64,000 nt of DNA. Source: Hybos culiciformis. Its lineage: Eukaryota > Arthropoda > Insecta > Diptera > Hybotidae. A program made the position numbers and the translations under genes. The notes under the pieces are model-generated. The model was not told the DNA's origin, ran no database searches, and saw nothing but the letters and a program-made list of their open reading frames with translations. The stretch covers positions 81,818,598 through 81,882,597 of the forward strand of contig OZ023273.1 in assembly GCA_964007475.1 (NCBI GenBank), written 5' to 3'. Below are positions 11,628-22,785 of the stretch, piece by piece (positions within the stretch are counted from its first letter, which is position 1; every line of letters begins with the position of its first letter).

Positions 11628-12557
11628 TGGCGCAAAATCACCAAGGTGGTAAATTCCGGGTCTGAAATTCTACAAAAAATTTCTAAAAAAAAATTTTTAT
11701 TTTCACTTCCAAAACTAGTCCTATTTATTAATTATATTATCTTTAAGTAATATCTGAGCAGGCAGAGCTGAAAATGGATTATTACATGAATTAAACAATA
11801 TTTATATATAAGCGTTCGCGGACATGACGCGTTCCCGGAATGACGTTTTCGTATAGAATTGCATAAAAAACATAGAATAACCTCAAAAACATCCGTTATT
11901 AAGATTAATATTGCAAAAGGTCCTAATAATGTTTGAGAATTAATATATTTAAAGTCATTTACTTTTTTTTTTCTTAGAATTATTGGCGTTCCCGGAATGA
12001 CGGTGAATTATGGTACGCTACAAAAAATCGATACAAAAACGCACTTACCTCTTACAGTTCTCACATTTTAATAAAAAACAAATCAGGCATTTATTTCCCC
12101 TTAGGTGCTCTAAAGAATTATCTTTAGCACTTTTCTGAAATAAGATATTTTAAAAAAATGAAGGCGTTCCCGGAATGACGCGAAAACTTGCGCCAGACTT
12201 TGAGTTAAATTTTCGGAAAATATAATATTTTAAATACTAAAAGACTTATGAATATCATTTCATTATAATATTAACTGAGTTAAAAAGTACATTCAGAGCA
12301 TTAAAATTATTTTTTAATACGTATTTTAATTGATGTTATCAGTGAATGTTGACTTGGGACACGTTCCCGGAATGACGTTTTGAGGGTAATTTGTGAAAAA
12401 AAATATATTTAATCAATAAATTAAAAAAAAATATTTTGATGTGGCGATTAAGCAAGTTGGTTTGGATTACTTATGACGCATTATTTATAAAAAACTATTA
12501 TATTCTATGATTTAATCGATTCCAACTGGAATTTACCACCTTGGTGATTTTGCGCCA
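11628..12557. mobile_element. 930-bp TA-flanked MITE
   Basis: Inverted termini of about 30 bp beginning TGGCGCAAAATCACCAAGG, bordered by TA at 11626-11627 and 12558-12559. Copy 2 of the host repeat (near 48,940-48,960) has the uninterrupted sequence, and removing this element plus one TA reproduces it exactly. No coding sequence. It carries four direct copies of a 16-bp motif, annotated separately. Confidence 0.88.
11830..12377 (+). repeat. Four identical 16-bp motifs in the MITE
   Basis: CGTTCCCGGAATGACG occurs at 11830, 11987, 12165 and 12362 on the same strand, spaced 157, 178 and 197 bp, while the DNA between is not visibly repeated. The core TTCCCGGAA is itself palindromic. This suggests conserved protein-binding sites, for example for a transposase, but that is inference. 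Confidence 0.85.
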
Positions 12558-12589
12558 TATATACATATATTTGAAATTAAAAAATCTTG

Positions 12590-12660
12590 TCATTGGGAAT
12601 CGAACCAGGCACCTTCAGACTTACAGTCTGATGTTCTAGCCACTAAGCCATATTGTCCAT
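12590..12660 (-). repeat. tRNA-Tyr-like pseudo-tRNA (Pol III boxes)
   Basis: On the minus strand there is an A box TGGCTTAGTGG and a B box GGTTCGATTCC, both matching consensus. Between them is an anticodon-type stem with GTA in a 7-base loop. The acceptor stem does not pair, so it is a tRNA-derived sequence rather than a working tRNA. Relatives lie at 20719-20797, 25259-25325, 47232-47268 (partial) and 48858-48925. Confidence 0.75.
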
Positions 12661-12969
12661 ATGATTTTGGGTTTCTTAAATATAATAAAAAAATAAGTAT
12701 TCTTATTCTAATTTTTCTGAGCAAAATGATGACGATTCTGAGAAAAATTCTATATGAAAATGGATTTTTACCCTCTACCAAAAATCATCAAACGCCGCTA
12801 AAGTCATAAAAACTGTCGAAAGAACTTAAAAGCTCTAAACTATGAAATAACAGTGGCTACAAATGATGGGTTGCTCAGTACAAAATGTAAATTAAAATAA
12901 AAATCAGTCCATCAGTCGAAAAGCAGTCTATTATTTGTAGCCATTGTTAATTCATAGTTTAAAGCTTTA

Positions 12970-13509
12970 AGACCGGTATTCAACTGGAGATAAAATCAAC
13001 TTTTTCATATAAAATTTTATCTGAGATAAATTTTAGTTGAGTGAATTTAATTTATCGGTACCCAACTGAAGATAAATGGAAATTTATCTGAGTAAAAATT
13101 GTATGAAAATTTTTTCACTCAAATAAATTTTATTTCAAAAATTTATCTTGCAAAGAATGTTTTGAACATTCTTTTCAAGATAAATTTTGACATTAGGTCG
13201 TGTAAAAAGAATTTGACGTTTGTTGTTTGAAGAAAATAAACAAAAATCAGAAAACTAAAATAATTTTTAAACTGAAATTGGTAAAAAATATTAAAATTAA
13301 AATAATAGTTTAATTTAATAAAATAAAATAAAATTGGTAAAATTAATTAAATAAAATGGATGAAAGTTGGGACTGAAGAAAATTAAAAATAAAATTGTTT
13401 AGGCACTACATAAGTCAGAAAGTCATGTGTCAATTTTTATCTCACTCAATAATGTTCCTTTTCAAGATAAAATTTATCTTGTACTTTATCTTCAGTTGAA
13501 TACCAGCCT
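12970..13509 (+). mobile_element. 540-bp Harbinger-type MITE, copy 1
   Basis: Inverted termini AGACCGGTATTCAACTG... / ...CAGTTGAATACCAGCCT with a 3-bp TTA duplication (12967-12969, 13510-13512), as expected for PIF/Harbinger (Tourist-like) elements. No ORF. It is inserted in a foldback repeat whose uninterrupted form (AAGCTTTTAAGTATTAAC) is seen at 20,370 and 60,785. The second copy, also 540 bp and inverted, is at 35901-36440. Confidence 0.88.
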
Positions 13510-13539
13510 TTAAGTATAAACTTCTTTCGGCAGTTCCAA

Positions 13540-13860
13540 TGACTGCTTTTTGTTTTGGTTTTCACTTAAGCTTTATGGTTTTGTTTAAGTTTGTAATTTT
13601 TACAATGACAATTAATTCTACTGAACACAAATTTATAATTTCGGATAATTTTTTATGTTTTTGCTTTCAATTAAATTTTATTGTTTTGTTTTAAGCAAAT
13701 CAAGTTTTTGGATTTTTCACATTGACAATTAATTCGACCGAACACAATGATATTTAAAAACACAATTTTTTTCCAAACTGTTTAAGCAAGACTAGGATTT
13801 GTTTAACACTACACACGATTAATGCGACCGAACACCAAGAGATTTTTAAAAATACAATGA
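13540..13860 (+). repeat. Degenerate ~90-120-bp repeats
   Basis: The phrase ATTAATTCKACYGAACACAA recurs near 13,610, 13,728 and 13,818 with similar flanks, indicating an old tandem array. The adjacent sequence to about 14,170 is AT-rich without features. Confidence 0.55.
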
Positions 13861-14173
13861 ATAAAATAATAATTTCTATCAATTATAAGTCGAAATTATT
13901 CGTCAAAACCGTAAACTTCTGCAAAAATAAATGCACAATACACAGAAAAAGTTTTAAGTTTAATTAAGAAATAACGCAGAAAATCGGTTTTTACGGTAAC
14001 TCAAAATTGCTTTGCGGTATTAGCTTTGCTCAAGGCTTAAAAAGAAACTCGAAAAATGCTTTCGTTTGGATTTATAATTGATAAAAATTATTATGTACAA
14101 AGAAAAAGAATTTTAAAATTCTCAAGCAAAATTTTTATGTTGGAAAAGTTTTAAAAATTTTCTTCAATTTTAA

Positions 14174-14270
14174 CAAATTCTATAATTTTATTTCTTATGC
14201 CTTCTTTGGGATTCCAACCTGCGTCCTTAGCATTGCAATTCGTCAACACTACCACTCAGCTACGGTATTG
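14174..14270 (-). repeat. tRNA-headed SINE-like repeat
   Basis: The minus strand has an A-box-like TAGCTGAGTGG, a B-box-like GGTTGGAATCC, then a tail GGCATAAGAAATAAAAT. The same head-plus-tail arrangement occurs on the plus strand at 46361-46432 and 46474-46545, and as a looser version at 44877-44945. Confidence 0.6.
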
Positions 14271-14574
14271 AGTTTTGAAAAGTATATAAAATAGAAAATA
14301 TAAATTTGGTATATGTACACATTTTCTGACTGAAATTATTTTCTGTATTTAAGCAAACGTTTTCTTATTTTAATCAACAATTTTTTTAATAAAATTAAGA
14401 AAATGGTACTTATATTATTAAAAAAATTGTTGGATCAATTTCAGAAAAATATGTTTAAATTACTGCATAATTTAGTAAATACACACGTATTAAAACATAT
14501 TTTAACTATTTTAATATTTTCTAAGATTAAGAAAAGCGAATATATATTTGTAGTAAAAAAATTCTTTCCGTGTA

Positions 14575-15464
<890 letters not shown>

Positions 15465-15814
15465 AAAATTGAGCTCATAAAAAAAATTTTTGTTAGCTCT
15501 GAATTTTTCTTAGTATAAAATTATTTTTAAATAAAATTGCTATGCTATGTAATTGTCTCTAAAATTTTAATAAACAACAGTAGCCTACTTTCAGGCTTTT
15601 GAAATTTTTAGAAAATAATTTTCAAAAATAGGTTCAGAAATCAATTTAACAGATTTTTTGGAACTGCGAATTTCGCAGTGCAGGGATTTTTATTTTTATA
15701 AATAATTTAATACATTTTTATTGCTGTTAAGTTTTTTTCTATGACTTGAATATAAGGTAAAATACACTGCCACAGAAGCAGTGCGGCTGTATTCAATGTT
15801 TTGACAGTCCCTCC
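15465..15814. other. Non-coding Tigger interior
   Basis: AT-rich. Contains a perfect 7-bp-arm palindrome CTGCGAATTTCGCAG near 15,665. No coding similarity was recognised, although the transposase N terminus would be expected near here. Confidence 0.5.
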
Positions 15815-16432
15815 GTGGCCATTTATGGAACGTAGGAGAACATATAAAATTTTTTTTTTCGTGAAATTTGTATGAAAATATGCGATTTGAAATTTTATTT
15901 AAGTTATAATTAATTAGTTAATTAATAAAAATGAATAGAAAAAATTTTGAGGTCTGCGGAATATCATTAGCAAACAATTCTATAGGTAGAAATATTTCCA
16001 TGCATTACTTTTTCATCCAAAATAATTCAAAATATAAAAACACCTAACAAAAAAAAAAAAATTAAGTACAATTTTCAGTTCATAACAAATATAAAAATGT
16101 AAAAAAAAGTTATTATGGGAAATTCTCATACATTTGGAGTCTAAATAATATTGGTAAGTTTTTCAAATTTAAATTAAAAATAGTTCTTTTTTTTATACAC
16201 TTTTTGATTTTGAATTATTTTGGATGAAAAAGTAATGCATGGAAATATTTCTACCTATAGAATTGTTTCCTAATGATATTCCGCAGACCTCAAAATTTTT
16301 TCTATTCATTTTTATTAATTAACTAATTAATTATAACTTAAATAAAATTTCAAATCGCATATTTTCATACAAATTTCACGAAAAAAAAAATTTTTATATG
16401 TTCTCCTACGTTCCATAAATGGCCATAGACGG
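15815..16432. mobile_element. Long inverted repeat (~230-bp arms)
   Basis: The left arm, from GGCCATTTATGGAACGTAGG, is repeated as reverse complement on the right, ending CCTACGTTCCATAAATGGCC, with about 140 bp of unrelated spacer. A third, single-arm copy lies at 23604-23879. The arms contain TAGGTAGAAATATTTCCATG and GGTCTGCGGAATATCATTAG. No ORF. This is a foldback-type element or two copies inserted head to head. Confidence 0.8.
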
Positions 16433-16636
16433 CGCTATTTGGACATTTAAACAAGTGAATTATACTTTTTGAAAAATTTAAAAACAAATACGGGAATTTT
16501 TGTTTGTTATGGGATTTTTGAATCTATAGAAAAATGCACTGCTTCAGAAACAGCACAATTTCCATACGGGATGTTTTTTGTTTATTTTGAATTTTCAAAA
16601 CTGTATTTCATATACATAATGTGTATAGGTATATAT

Positions 16637-17033
16637 CAGCATTTATCAACCTTTCTACTATTGCGACCTATAAAATATGAATACAAAATAACGCGACCCT
16701 CAATGTGAAAAACAACGCGACGAAATCTGAAAAATTTAATGACAAGCTAGAAAGACACCTTTAAAATGTTTTATTTATTTTTATTTTAACGACTTATAAT
16801 ATGTTGTTGACACATTCATTTGATAATTAATTTTTTTTCGTTCGATTTGTTTAAAGCGAATGAATTTTAAAAGCTGTTTTATTATTATCAATCTAAAAAC
16901 AGAGCAATCTGTTAGAAAATAGATGTATAGATTAATTCTTCTTACATAATCAAAATATTTTCCCATTAAAACGACCCATTGAAAATCTTTCGCGACCCAA
17001 ATTCAGACGCGACCCTAAGGTTGAGAAACACTG
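16637..17033. mobile_element. 397-bp hAT-type MITE
   Basis: Ends CAGCATTTATCAACCTTT and GGTTGAGAAACACTG, the classic hAT terminus with internal GCGACC motifs. It is bordered by a perfect 8-bp duplication GTATATAT (16629-16636, 17034-17041). Non-coding and non-autonomous. Confidence 0.9.
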
Positions 17034-17041
17034 GTATATAT

Positions 17042-17849
17042 CATAAAACTTTTATAATTAAAAAAAAAAGGGTTTTTATGTTTTGCAGCACCCTTTTTAA
17101 AAACTTCCAGGAGCCGCTTCAATAGCTTCTGAAATATTTTCTTTATTTTTCTAAATTTTGTATAAAGTTGACCGATTTATGCCTTAATAATTGTTGAAAA
17201 AAAAAAATTTATAAAAAGATTTAAAGATATCATTTACTTACCCAGGGGCGGATTTACACATTTGCCGCCTCTAGTCACTATTAGAAAAATATAGGAAAAA
17301 ACACATAAAAAAGATACATTTAACTTCAACATGACATAGAAATTAGTTTGAGGAAATTTTGAGCTCTTAGCCTTAACCGATTCTAAAAAGTTTTATACTA
17401 TTTTAAAGTCCGACATTTTTTTTATTAAATTTTACCGCCCATTAAATTTTGCTTCTACTTTTTCTTTTAATTTTAATTCTTTCAATTTTTTGCGCATTTT
17501 CATTAATTAGAATTTTCTTTAAATTCACTTCAAATACGGTATTTCACTTTTAATTATTTTTATAGAACTTCAAAACCGTAACAATTTTCTCTGTGTATTG
17601 GCAAAAACAAAAAGAGAAAATGTATTTCTGAACACGGAAAAATATTTCATATTTAATTTATTTTATTTAAAGTTTGTATGAATATTTGTTTTAATATTAA
17701 CTTATATTGATTAAAACTTTCAGTTCAGTGTGCTTAACTCAATTTTTTTTTCTCAAAATTCTCAAATTTTATAATTTATAAAATTTTTATTTTTATGTAT
17801 GACTTACCGAGGTTTTCGATTCAAAAAATGTATGAAATATCGTCTAACA
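17042..17849. other. Tigger interior with a possible hAT tip
   Basis: Non-coding. CAGGGGCGGATTTACAC near 17,246 looks like a hAT left terminus, but no right partner or duplication was found. The rest is AT-rich. Confidence 0.4.
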
Positions 17850-18403
17850 CAGAGATTCCCAACCTGGGGTCCATGGACCCCTTGGGGGTACGTTAACCAA
17901 TTCTGAGAGGTACGTGGAACTGTTCGTATTGAAAAAAATATATGTATATCCTTTTTACGGCTTACACATAATTTCAAAATCTAATTTTCTTTCCAAAATT
18001 TTGTGAATTGTGTATAATTGTGTATATTTTAAATAAGTATATTAAAACTCATAACGAAATCTTCAAAAAAAATGTTGTTGGTATCATTCCTCCAACTTTT
18101 AATGTCGGTTATTGGATTAGAAACGCCTTCACAATTTCATTAGACAAGATTGTTGACACTGATAATGATAACGCAAAAGATGAACCCATTGACTTGAGAA
18201 ATAAAATGAAAACTCGCAGTGATTTTGAAACAATGATGCTGGATCAATTTTGGTGCTAACAAAGCGAGGCGTATCTAATCACAACGTGCGTTAAAATTTT
18301 TTATTCCGTTTGTTATAACCTGTATGCACTCTTTTTTAGGGGTACGTAATGATTCAAATCATTATCAAGGGATACAAATATTTCAAAAGGTTGGGAACCA
18401 TTG
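17850..18403 (+). mobile_element. hAT element, internally deleted
   Basis: Termini CAGAGATTCCCAACCTGGGG and AAAAGGTTGGGAACCATTG, bordered by an 8-bp duplication with one mismatch (GTCTAACA / CTCTAACA). It retains a short transposase fragment at 18008-18259. Confidence 0.85.
18008..18259 (+). pseudogene. hAT (ZBED5-like) transposase fragment
   Basis: The last ~25 residues (EPIDLRNKMKTRSDFETMML followed by DQFWC) match the pattern I recall before the dimerisation domain of ZBED5/SCAND3-like hAT transposases (eliDLq.d...FE...l.eFWc). The catalytic core and the dimerisation domain are missing. Confidence 0.6.
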
Positions 18404-18505
18404 CTCTAACATATCAAGGTGTCTAACTTACAAAGGTGTCTAAGTTATAGAGGCACATTTTCATACAAATATGAACGGCCGGAAAAAAATTATAAGTTAC
18501 AGAAG

Positions 18506-19044
18506 CAGGGCTGCCAGTTTGGAGAATTTTTTCCCCAAACTGAGGAAATTTTTAATTTCGGGAGAAAAAATAAAGTTAAAAAAAACGTGGGGAAAAATTT
18601 GAGGAATATACTTTTTTCTGAGGAAAATTTGAAGAAATTCATAAATATTGTGCTAACGTTGGCAATCAACAATATTTAAAATTTCAGACTCGTAAATTTT
18701 TTTTACCCTAATGATTTTAAGAAATTGATATCATTACGACATTCTTCTACGTACGTTGAACTCAAAATCCATTGTTGAAACTAAACTTTTTGATTTACAA
18801 CATATAAGCACCGCATAAAATCTGAACACATTAAAAATTTGAGCAAATCTTGCAAAGACAACCAGTTTTTGGGGAAAAACTTCAGTGAGTAAGACCGTTA
18901 AACAATTTTTTTTTTGTTATTTAGGGCAAAAAAAATTTTAGTACACAAAATTATAAAAAAAAATAATTTGAGGAATTTTTTTAAAAAAGTGTCTGTTTTG
19001 GGGAAATTTCTTAAAAATTTCATTTATTCCATCTGGCAGCCCTG
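18506..19044. mobile_element. 539-bp hAT-type MITE
   Basis: Perfect 12-bp inverted termini CAGGGCTGCCAG / CTGGCAGCCCTG, bordered by a perfect 8-bp duplication TACAGAAG (18498-18505, 19045-19052). The interior has several GGGGAAATTTT-like motifs. Short ORFs across it on both strands are incidental. Confidence 0.93.
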
Positions 19045-19096
19045 TACAGAAGTTTCTGACTTAGAGAGTGTATAACTTAGGGAGGTTCTACCCGTA

Positions 19097-20164
19097 TTGT
19101 AATAAATTTATATAATACTTTGTAAGTATTATATAAAAAAAATTTTTTGTAAAAAATATGTTTTTGTGAAAATTTCTTTTTATTATTTTTTAGAATAAAT
19201 TGTTGCTGAAGATGCACCAAAAAACAAGGTGCGAAATATCAATAAAATTTAGAAAGATATAAATATTTAAATTGTTTTTTATTTAATTATTTAAATTTTC
19301 TTCACCGCTGGAAATCCCTAAAAAACTTAAAATTAAAAACGAATAAAATTATTTGCCCAAAATGAAAGTTACAACCAGAGAAAATAGTATTTGCCTATAT
19401 TTTCTCAGTCGGTATTTTTTTGTCGATATTTTCTCAGTCGGTATTTTTTTTGTCGATATTTTCTTATTCGGTATTTTTTTTACAGTCGATATTTTCACCC
19501 AGTCAAAATTTTCTAAATCGACATTTAAAACTTTAACGGTTTCGTATGTGCGTGCAATTCAACTGAAAAATCAATAAATCATACGAAACATCGAAATCAA
19601 AAGTAAAATATTTGGAACCAGTATTAAATACGGAAGAAACCGATGCAATACAGCTTGATATGTTGAAGTCTAATTTTCAGTTTTATAATTTTGAGGAGAT
19701 TTATCAGTAGATAGTAGCATGAGTATAAAAATGGACTATACGTAAGATTTTGAATAATAAAAGTAACAAAATTGAAGAAACTAAAAAGACAACTTTTTGA
19801 TGGTTCTTCAATGATGACATAAGAAAACCTAGTGTCGATCGTGTAAAGAGATTTATTACACAAAATGATATGGGTAATAAATCAGAGTCTGTATTGGAAG
19901 AGCCATAGAATAGATTGGAAATAAACAAATCCAAATTTTTGGTCCAGGACTTAAAGTTAAATAAATTTTTATGGCACAGAAACGAAGACATTGACAGCAT
20001 AAACTTTGATTTTGTTCTGATGGAAGTTGTATTGGAAGGAATTTGCCCCTTTTCTATCTCCAAAATACAAAAAACTAAAATTACAAAACTATACGGATTA
20101 TTTGAAAATAAATGAGGCGTAACAACTATTTGAAAACTGTATTCATTGGTTTCTTCCTTAAAAA
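19097..20164. other. Repeats and a decayed coding-like patch
   Basis: 19388-19520 holds three or four degenerate units of TCAGTCGGTATTTTTTTGTCGATATTTT type; a related TTTCTCAGTCGA motif recurs near 36,490-36,525. From 19,600 to 20,115 the plus strand looks like decayed coding sequence (for example FLWHRNEDIDSINFDFVLME at about 19965-20030) with stops. I do not recognise the protein. Confidence 0.4.
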
Positions 20165-20430
20165 AAAAAACACACGAAGCAGTTATAGGAACTGCCGAAA
20201 GAAGTTTATACTTAAAAGCTTATTTTTTAAGAAAAAAACTATGAAAAAAACTATGAAATAACAAAGGCTACAAATAATCGACTGCTTTTGGACTGATGGA
20301 CTGATTTTTATTTTTATTTACATTTTGTACTAAGCAGCCCATCATTTGTAGCCACTGTTATTTCATAGTTTAAAGCTTTTAAGTATTAACTTCTTTCCGT
20401 AGTTCCTATGACTGCTTCGTGTGTTTTTTA
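20165..20430. mobile_element. Foldback element, CACACGAAGCAG family
   Basis: Long inverted termini of about 110 bp, from CACACGAAGCAGTTATAGG to CCTATGACTGCTTCGTGTG, each containing a GAAGTTTATACTT-like phrase and GTGGCTACAAATAAT-like sequence. Other members are at 60526-60840 and, split by a MITE, at about 12815-13560. The same tip ends the composite repeats at 10651 and near 50,650. Confidence 0.8.
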
Positions 20431-20534
20431 ATTAGGTGAACTATAATTATTTAGAAACTTTATCCAAAAATATTCGACTACTGCCGATTTACTAATATTC
20501 CCTTTGAAAAAATATTGCTGAAATTGACTAGATC

Positions 20535-21040
20535 ATAATTATCGTACTTTGCTACTGCCTGGCACTTTCAGACATTTTACTTTCAAATATAGGTATGTAT
20601 ATATAGGGTCCAATATTACAAGCAAAAAAATTACATATCCTACCAATCAAAAAATGTTTGTTTCTTAAACCTATTATTATGTTAAAAAAAATTTAAAAAT
20701 TTAAAAAAAAAAACTATTCTTTGGGAATCGAACCTGACACCTTCACTCTTATAGTCTGATGTTCTATCCACTAAGCCATATTGTCCATATGATTTTAGCT
20801 TTCTAAAATATAATAAAAAAATTCTAATAAACAACCAGTCCTTTTCTTGAGTTTTTTAAATTTGAGTCTCGATCGTATTTAAAATATATTTTGAGTTTTT
20901 TTGTATTTTGAGTATTCTTATTTTCATACAAGAACAAAAACAAAAAAATGATTTTTTTATTATATTTTAGAAAGCCAAAATCATATGGACATAAAAAAGT
21001 CTGAAAGTGCCGGGCAGCAGCAAAGTACGATAATTATGAA
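20535..21040. repeat. Segment bounded by 40-bp inverted repeats
   Basis: TCATAATTATCGTACTTTGC at 20535 is mirrored by GCAAAGTACGATAATTATGA ending about 21040; the inverted match extends into TACTGCCTGGCACTTTCAGA. Inside is a tRNA-Tyr-like box at 20719-20797. This may be a foldback element. Confidence 0.7.
20719..20797 (-). repeat. tRNA-Tyr-like pseudo-tRNA
   Basis: Minus strand: A box TGGCTTAGTGG and B box GGTTCGATTCC are intact; the anticodon-stem region is more diverged than at 12590-12660. Confidence 0.65.
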
Positions 21041-22099
21041 TTCCTACCCAAAATTTTTGGTCTGGTAATCTTTATTTCACCAGAGCTACACCTATTTTGG
21101 AAATTTTTTTTTGGATATTTTGAGCCGGGAAAACCTATAATGATAAATTACTTGATCGATATCTATACTATCAATGCCAAAATATACCTATGTTGTTTCT
21201 CAAGGCTTTAATAAAATTATTTGTAACGAGTTTAGTGCGTCCAATATTATAAATTTTTTTATAGGATATAAGTTTATAACTTTAGTGGCTACATGATCTC
21301 TGTAAAAAAAAATAAAACAAAAACATGTAAAATATTGAAGTGAAGTGAAGCTGAAATGAAATGTGATCACTTTTCTTACTTATTTTTCTCCCGGAAAACT
21401 CGTATTTTTTTTAGCGTTTATTATTTTATTAACTACAACAGGATTAAAAAATGCTTGTTTAAATACATATATACATATAACTGTCTTGTCATAGTAAGTG
21501 GTAAAACATGTATGAAAATTAGTTGGGACTTTAGTGATATTTTATCCGACAAGATTATGTTAATTCTATTGTGAAAATAAGAAACAGCTGTGAATATTGC
21601 AGAACGCTGGCCAAAATATGGAAAAATAGTTCATTCAATCCGCTATTAAAAAACTGATTTCTGAATAGCACAGTTTTTTTTACAATTAAATTTTTAAAAT
21701 GAAATAGGATCTCGATACTTAAATTTATGTATCTGTCAAAGTTTCCAATATCTTTTAAATCCATTTTATAGCAATATTCAATTGCATTTATTCATATATG
21801 AAATTTTACAGTTTTCAACTAAGTTCTCAAATAAGTTTTTAGCTACATTTTAATTTTATAATATGTATAAAACACTATAAAACACTATTTATTAATTAAA
21901 AGTTTTTTCCATTTATATAAATTAAAATAAAAAATTAAAGAGAGCCTAATTTGCAAATTTTTTTGAACCAAAAAATTACCTTTGCCACCAAATTTGCTAC
22001 AATTTTACTTCGCTCTGTGTTTTGTTTCAAAAATAGAATATGTATATAGAATAAAATACTCGGCCCTGATTTCTAAAGTGAAATCAATGGGTCTTGGAC
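21041..22099. other. Lone satellite monomer, then AT-rich DNA
   Basis: 21045-21125 is one diverged copy of the ~106-bp satellite monomer (AATTTTTGGTCTGGTAATC ... CACCAGAGCTAC). The rest shows no gene. Confidence 0.5.
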
Positions 22100-22785
22100 A
22101 GTGGCGTAGCTACCATATAGCAAGAGTAAGCAAGGCATAGGGGCCCTCTAATTTTAGGGGCCCCCTTGTAATACAGTTTTTTTTTTAATCGATTCAGACC
22201 AAGCTTTAACCTTGCGAAACTATCTGAAATAAATACTATGTTTGAGTCAAAACGCTTGCGAATATCTAAATGTCATTTTGATGAATTAGTTTCTGATTAT
22301 AGATTTAAAAACAGAGATCATCATTTCAAAGTTAATGTTTATTATTACGTTTTGGATAAAATAACTGCCCAAATTAACCAGAGATTTACAGGGATGAGAA
22401 CTATAACAAACTTGTTTAATTTTTTAGTACCAAAAAACATTATTCAGTTACCGGAAAGAGAAATATTAAAAAATGTGACAATCTTTCAAAAAAATATTCT
22501 AAAATTATATCTGACCAATTCTCTTATCAGTACATACAAGTAATTTCTCTCTTAAAAAAAGATTTGACTGCTACAATGTCTATTAGACAATTTTCAACTT
22601 TACTTCTGGAAAAATATGGTTGTTTGGAGAGTGAGTTTTCAAAAGTATATTTATTATTTCTTACTCTACCAGTCACAGTTGCTTGTGTGGAAAGAACATT
22701 CAGCAAATTAAAAAAAACAAAAGAGCTGTCATGGGACACCAGTTTGGAACGTAGTTCCTTAGCGTACATATAAGTAATTTTCATT
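22100..22785 (+). mobile_element. hAT element, left part only
   Basis: Begins with the hAT-like terminus CAGTGGCGTAGCTACCATA, followed by GGGGCCC-rich sequence and then transposase remnants at 22238-22772. I found no right terminus (CTACGCCACTG type) or target duplication, so the end is lost or decayed. The same terminus begins the element at 40361. Confidence 0.7.
22238..22772 (+). pseudogene. hAT (ZMYM1-like) transposase C-terminal remnant
   Basis: Two frames: 22238-22543 (KVNVYYYVLDKITAQINQRF) and 22564-22773 (LPVTVACVERTFSKLKKTK). The second is the hAT dimerisation signature (lPvt.asaERsFSkLk.iK). A frame change near 22,543 and loss of the N terminus make it non-functional. The first part corresponds to the region upstream of the dimerisation domain in ZMYM1-like hAT proteins. 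Confidence 0.8.

Larger units (their letters stand above)
10645..12815 (-). mobile_element. Composite satellite-bearing repeat, copy 1
   Basis: Reverse-complement counterpart of 48690-50662. Read on the minus strand: a GAAGTTTATACTTCTTTAGC-type end (12770-12812), a tRNA-like box (12590-12660), a ~106-bp satellite array (about 10815-11610), a second such end (10767-10818), and a tip CACACGAAGCAG (10651). A 930-bp MITE at 11628-12557 interrupts it; copy 2 lacks that insert. Confidence 0.75.
9218..14572. mobile_element. 5.36-kb TA-flanked element inside Tigger
   Basis: Both ends are CACGGAAAGAATT in inverted orientation, bordered by TA at 9216-9217 and 14573-14574. No transposase was recognised inside, so it is probably non-autonomous. 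Its cargo is a 127-bp tandem duplication, a GC-rich minisatellite, a composite satellite-bearing repeat, a TA-flanked MITE, a Harbinger-type MITE and a tRNA-like repeat. Short termini with TA duplication suggest the Tc1/mariner superfamily. Confidence 0.75.

Noticed and set aside
10767..11665. ORFs of 60-97 codons in the ~106-bp array, and similar ones at 49650-49931
   Set aside because: Products are internally repetitive translations of the satellite monomer.
11830..12377. STAT-type regulatory sites (TTCCCGGAA)
   Set aside because: The core fits a STAT-like consensus, but the motif is embedded in a longer invariant 16-mer inside a MITE; there is no evidence of host regulation.
12590..12660. 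Functional tRNA-Tyr gene
   Set aside because: A and B boxes and the anticodon loop look right, but acceptor and T stems do not pair and the sequence recurs inside repeats.
17246..17500. Further hAT starting at CAGGGGCGGATTTAC
   Set aside because: No matching right terminus and no 8-bp duplication could be found.
18419..18679. 86-codon plus-strand ORF and its minus-strand shadow
   Set aside because: Crosses the border of the hAT MITE at 18506 and is composed of its GGGGAAATTTT motifs.
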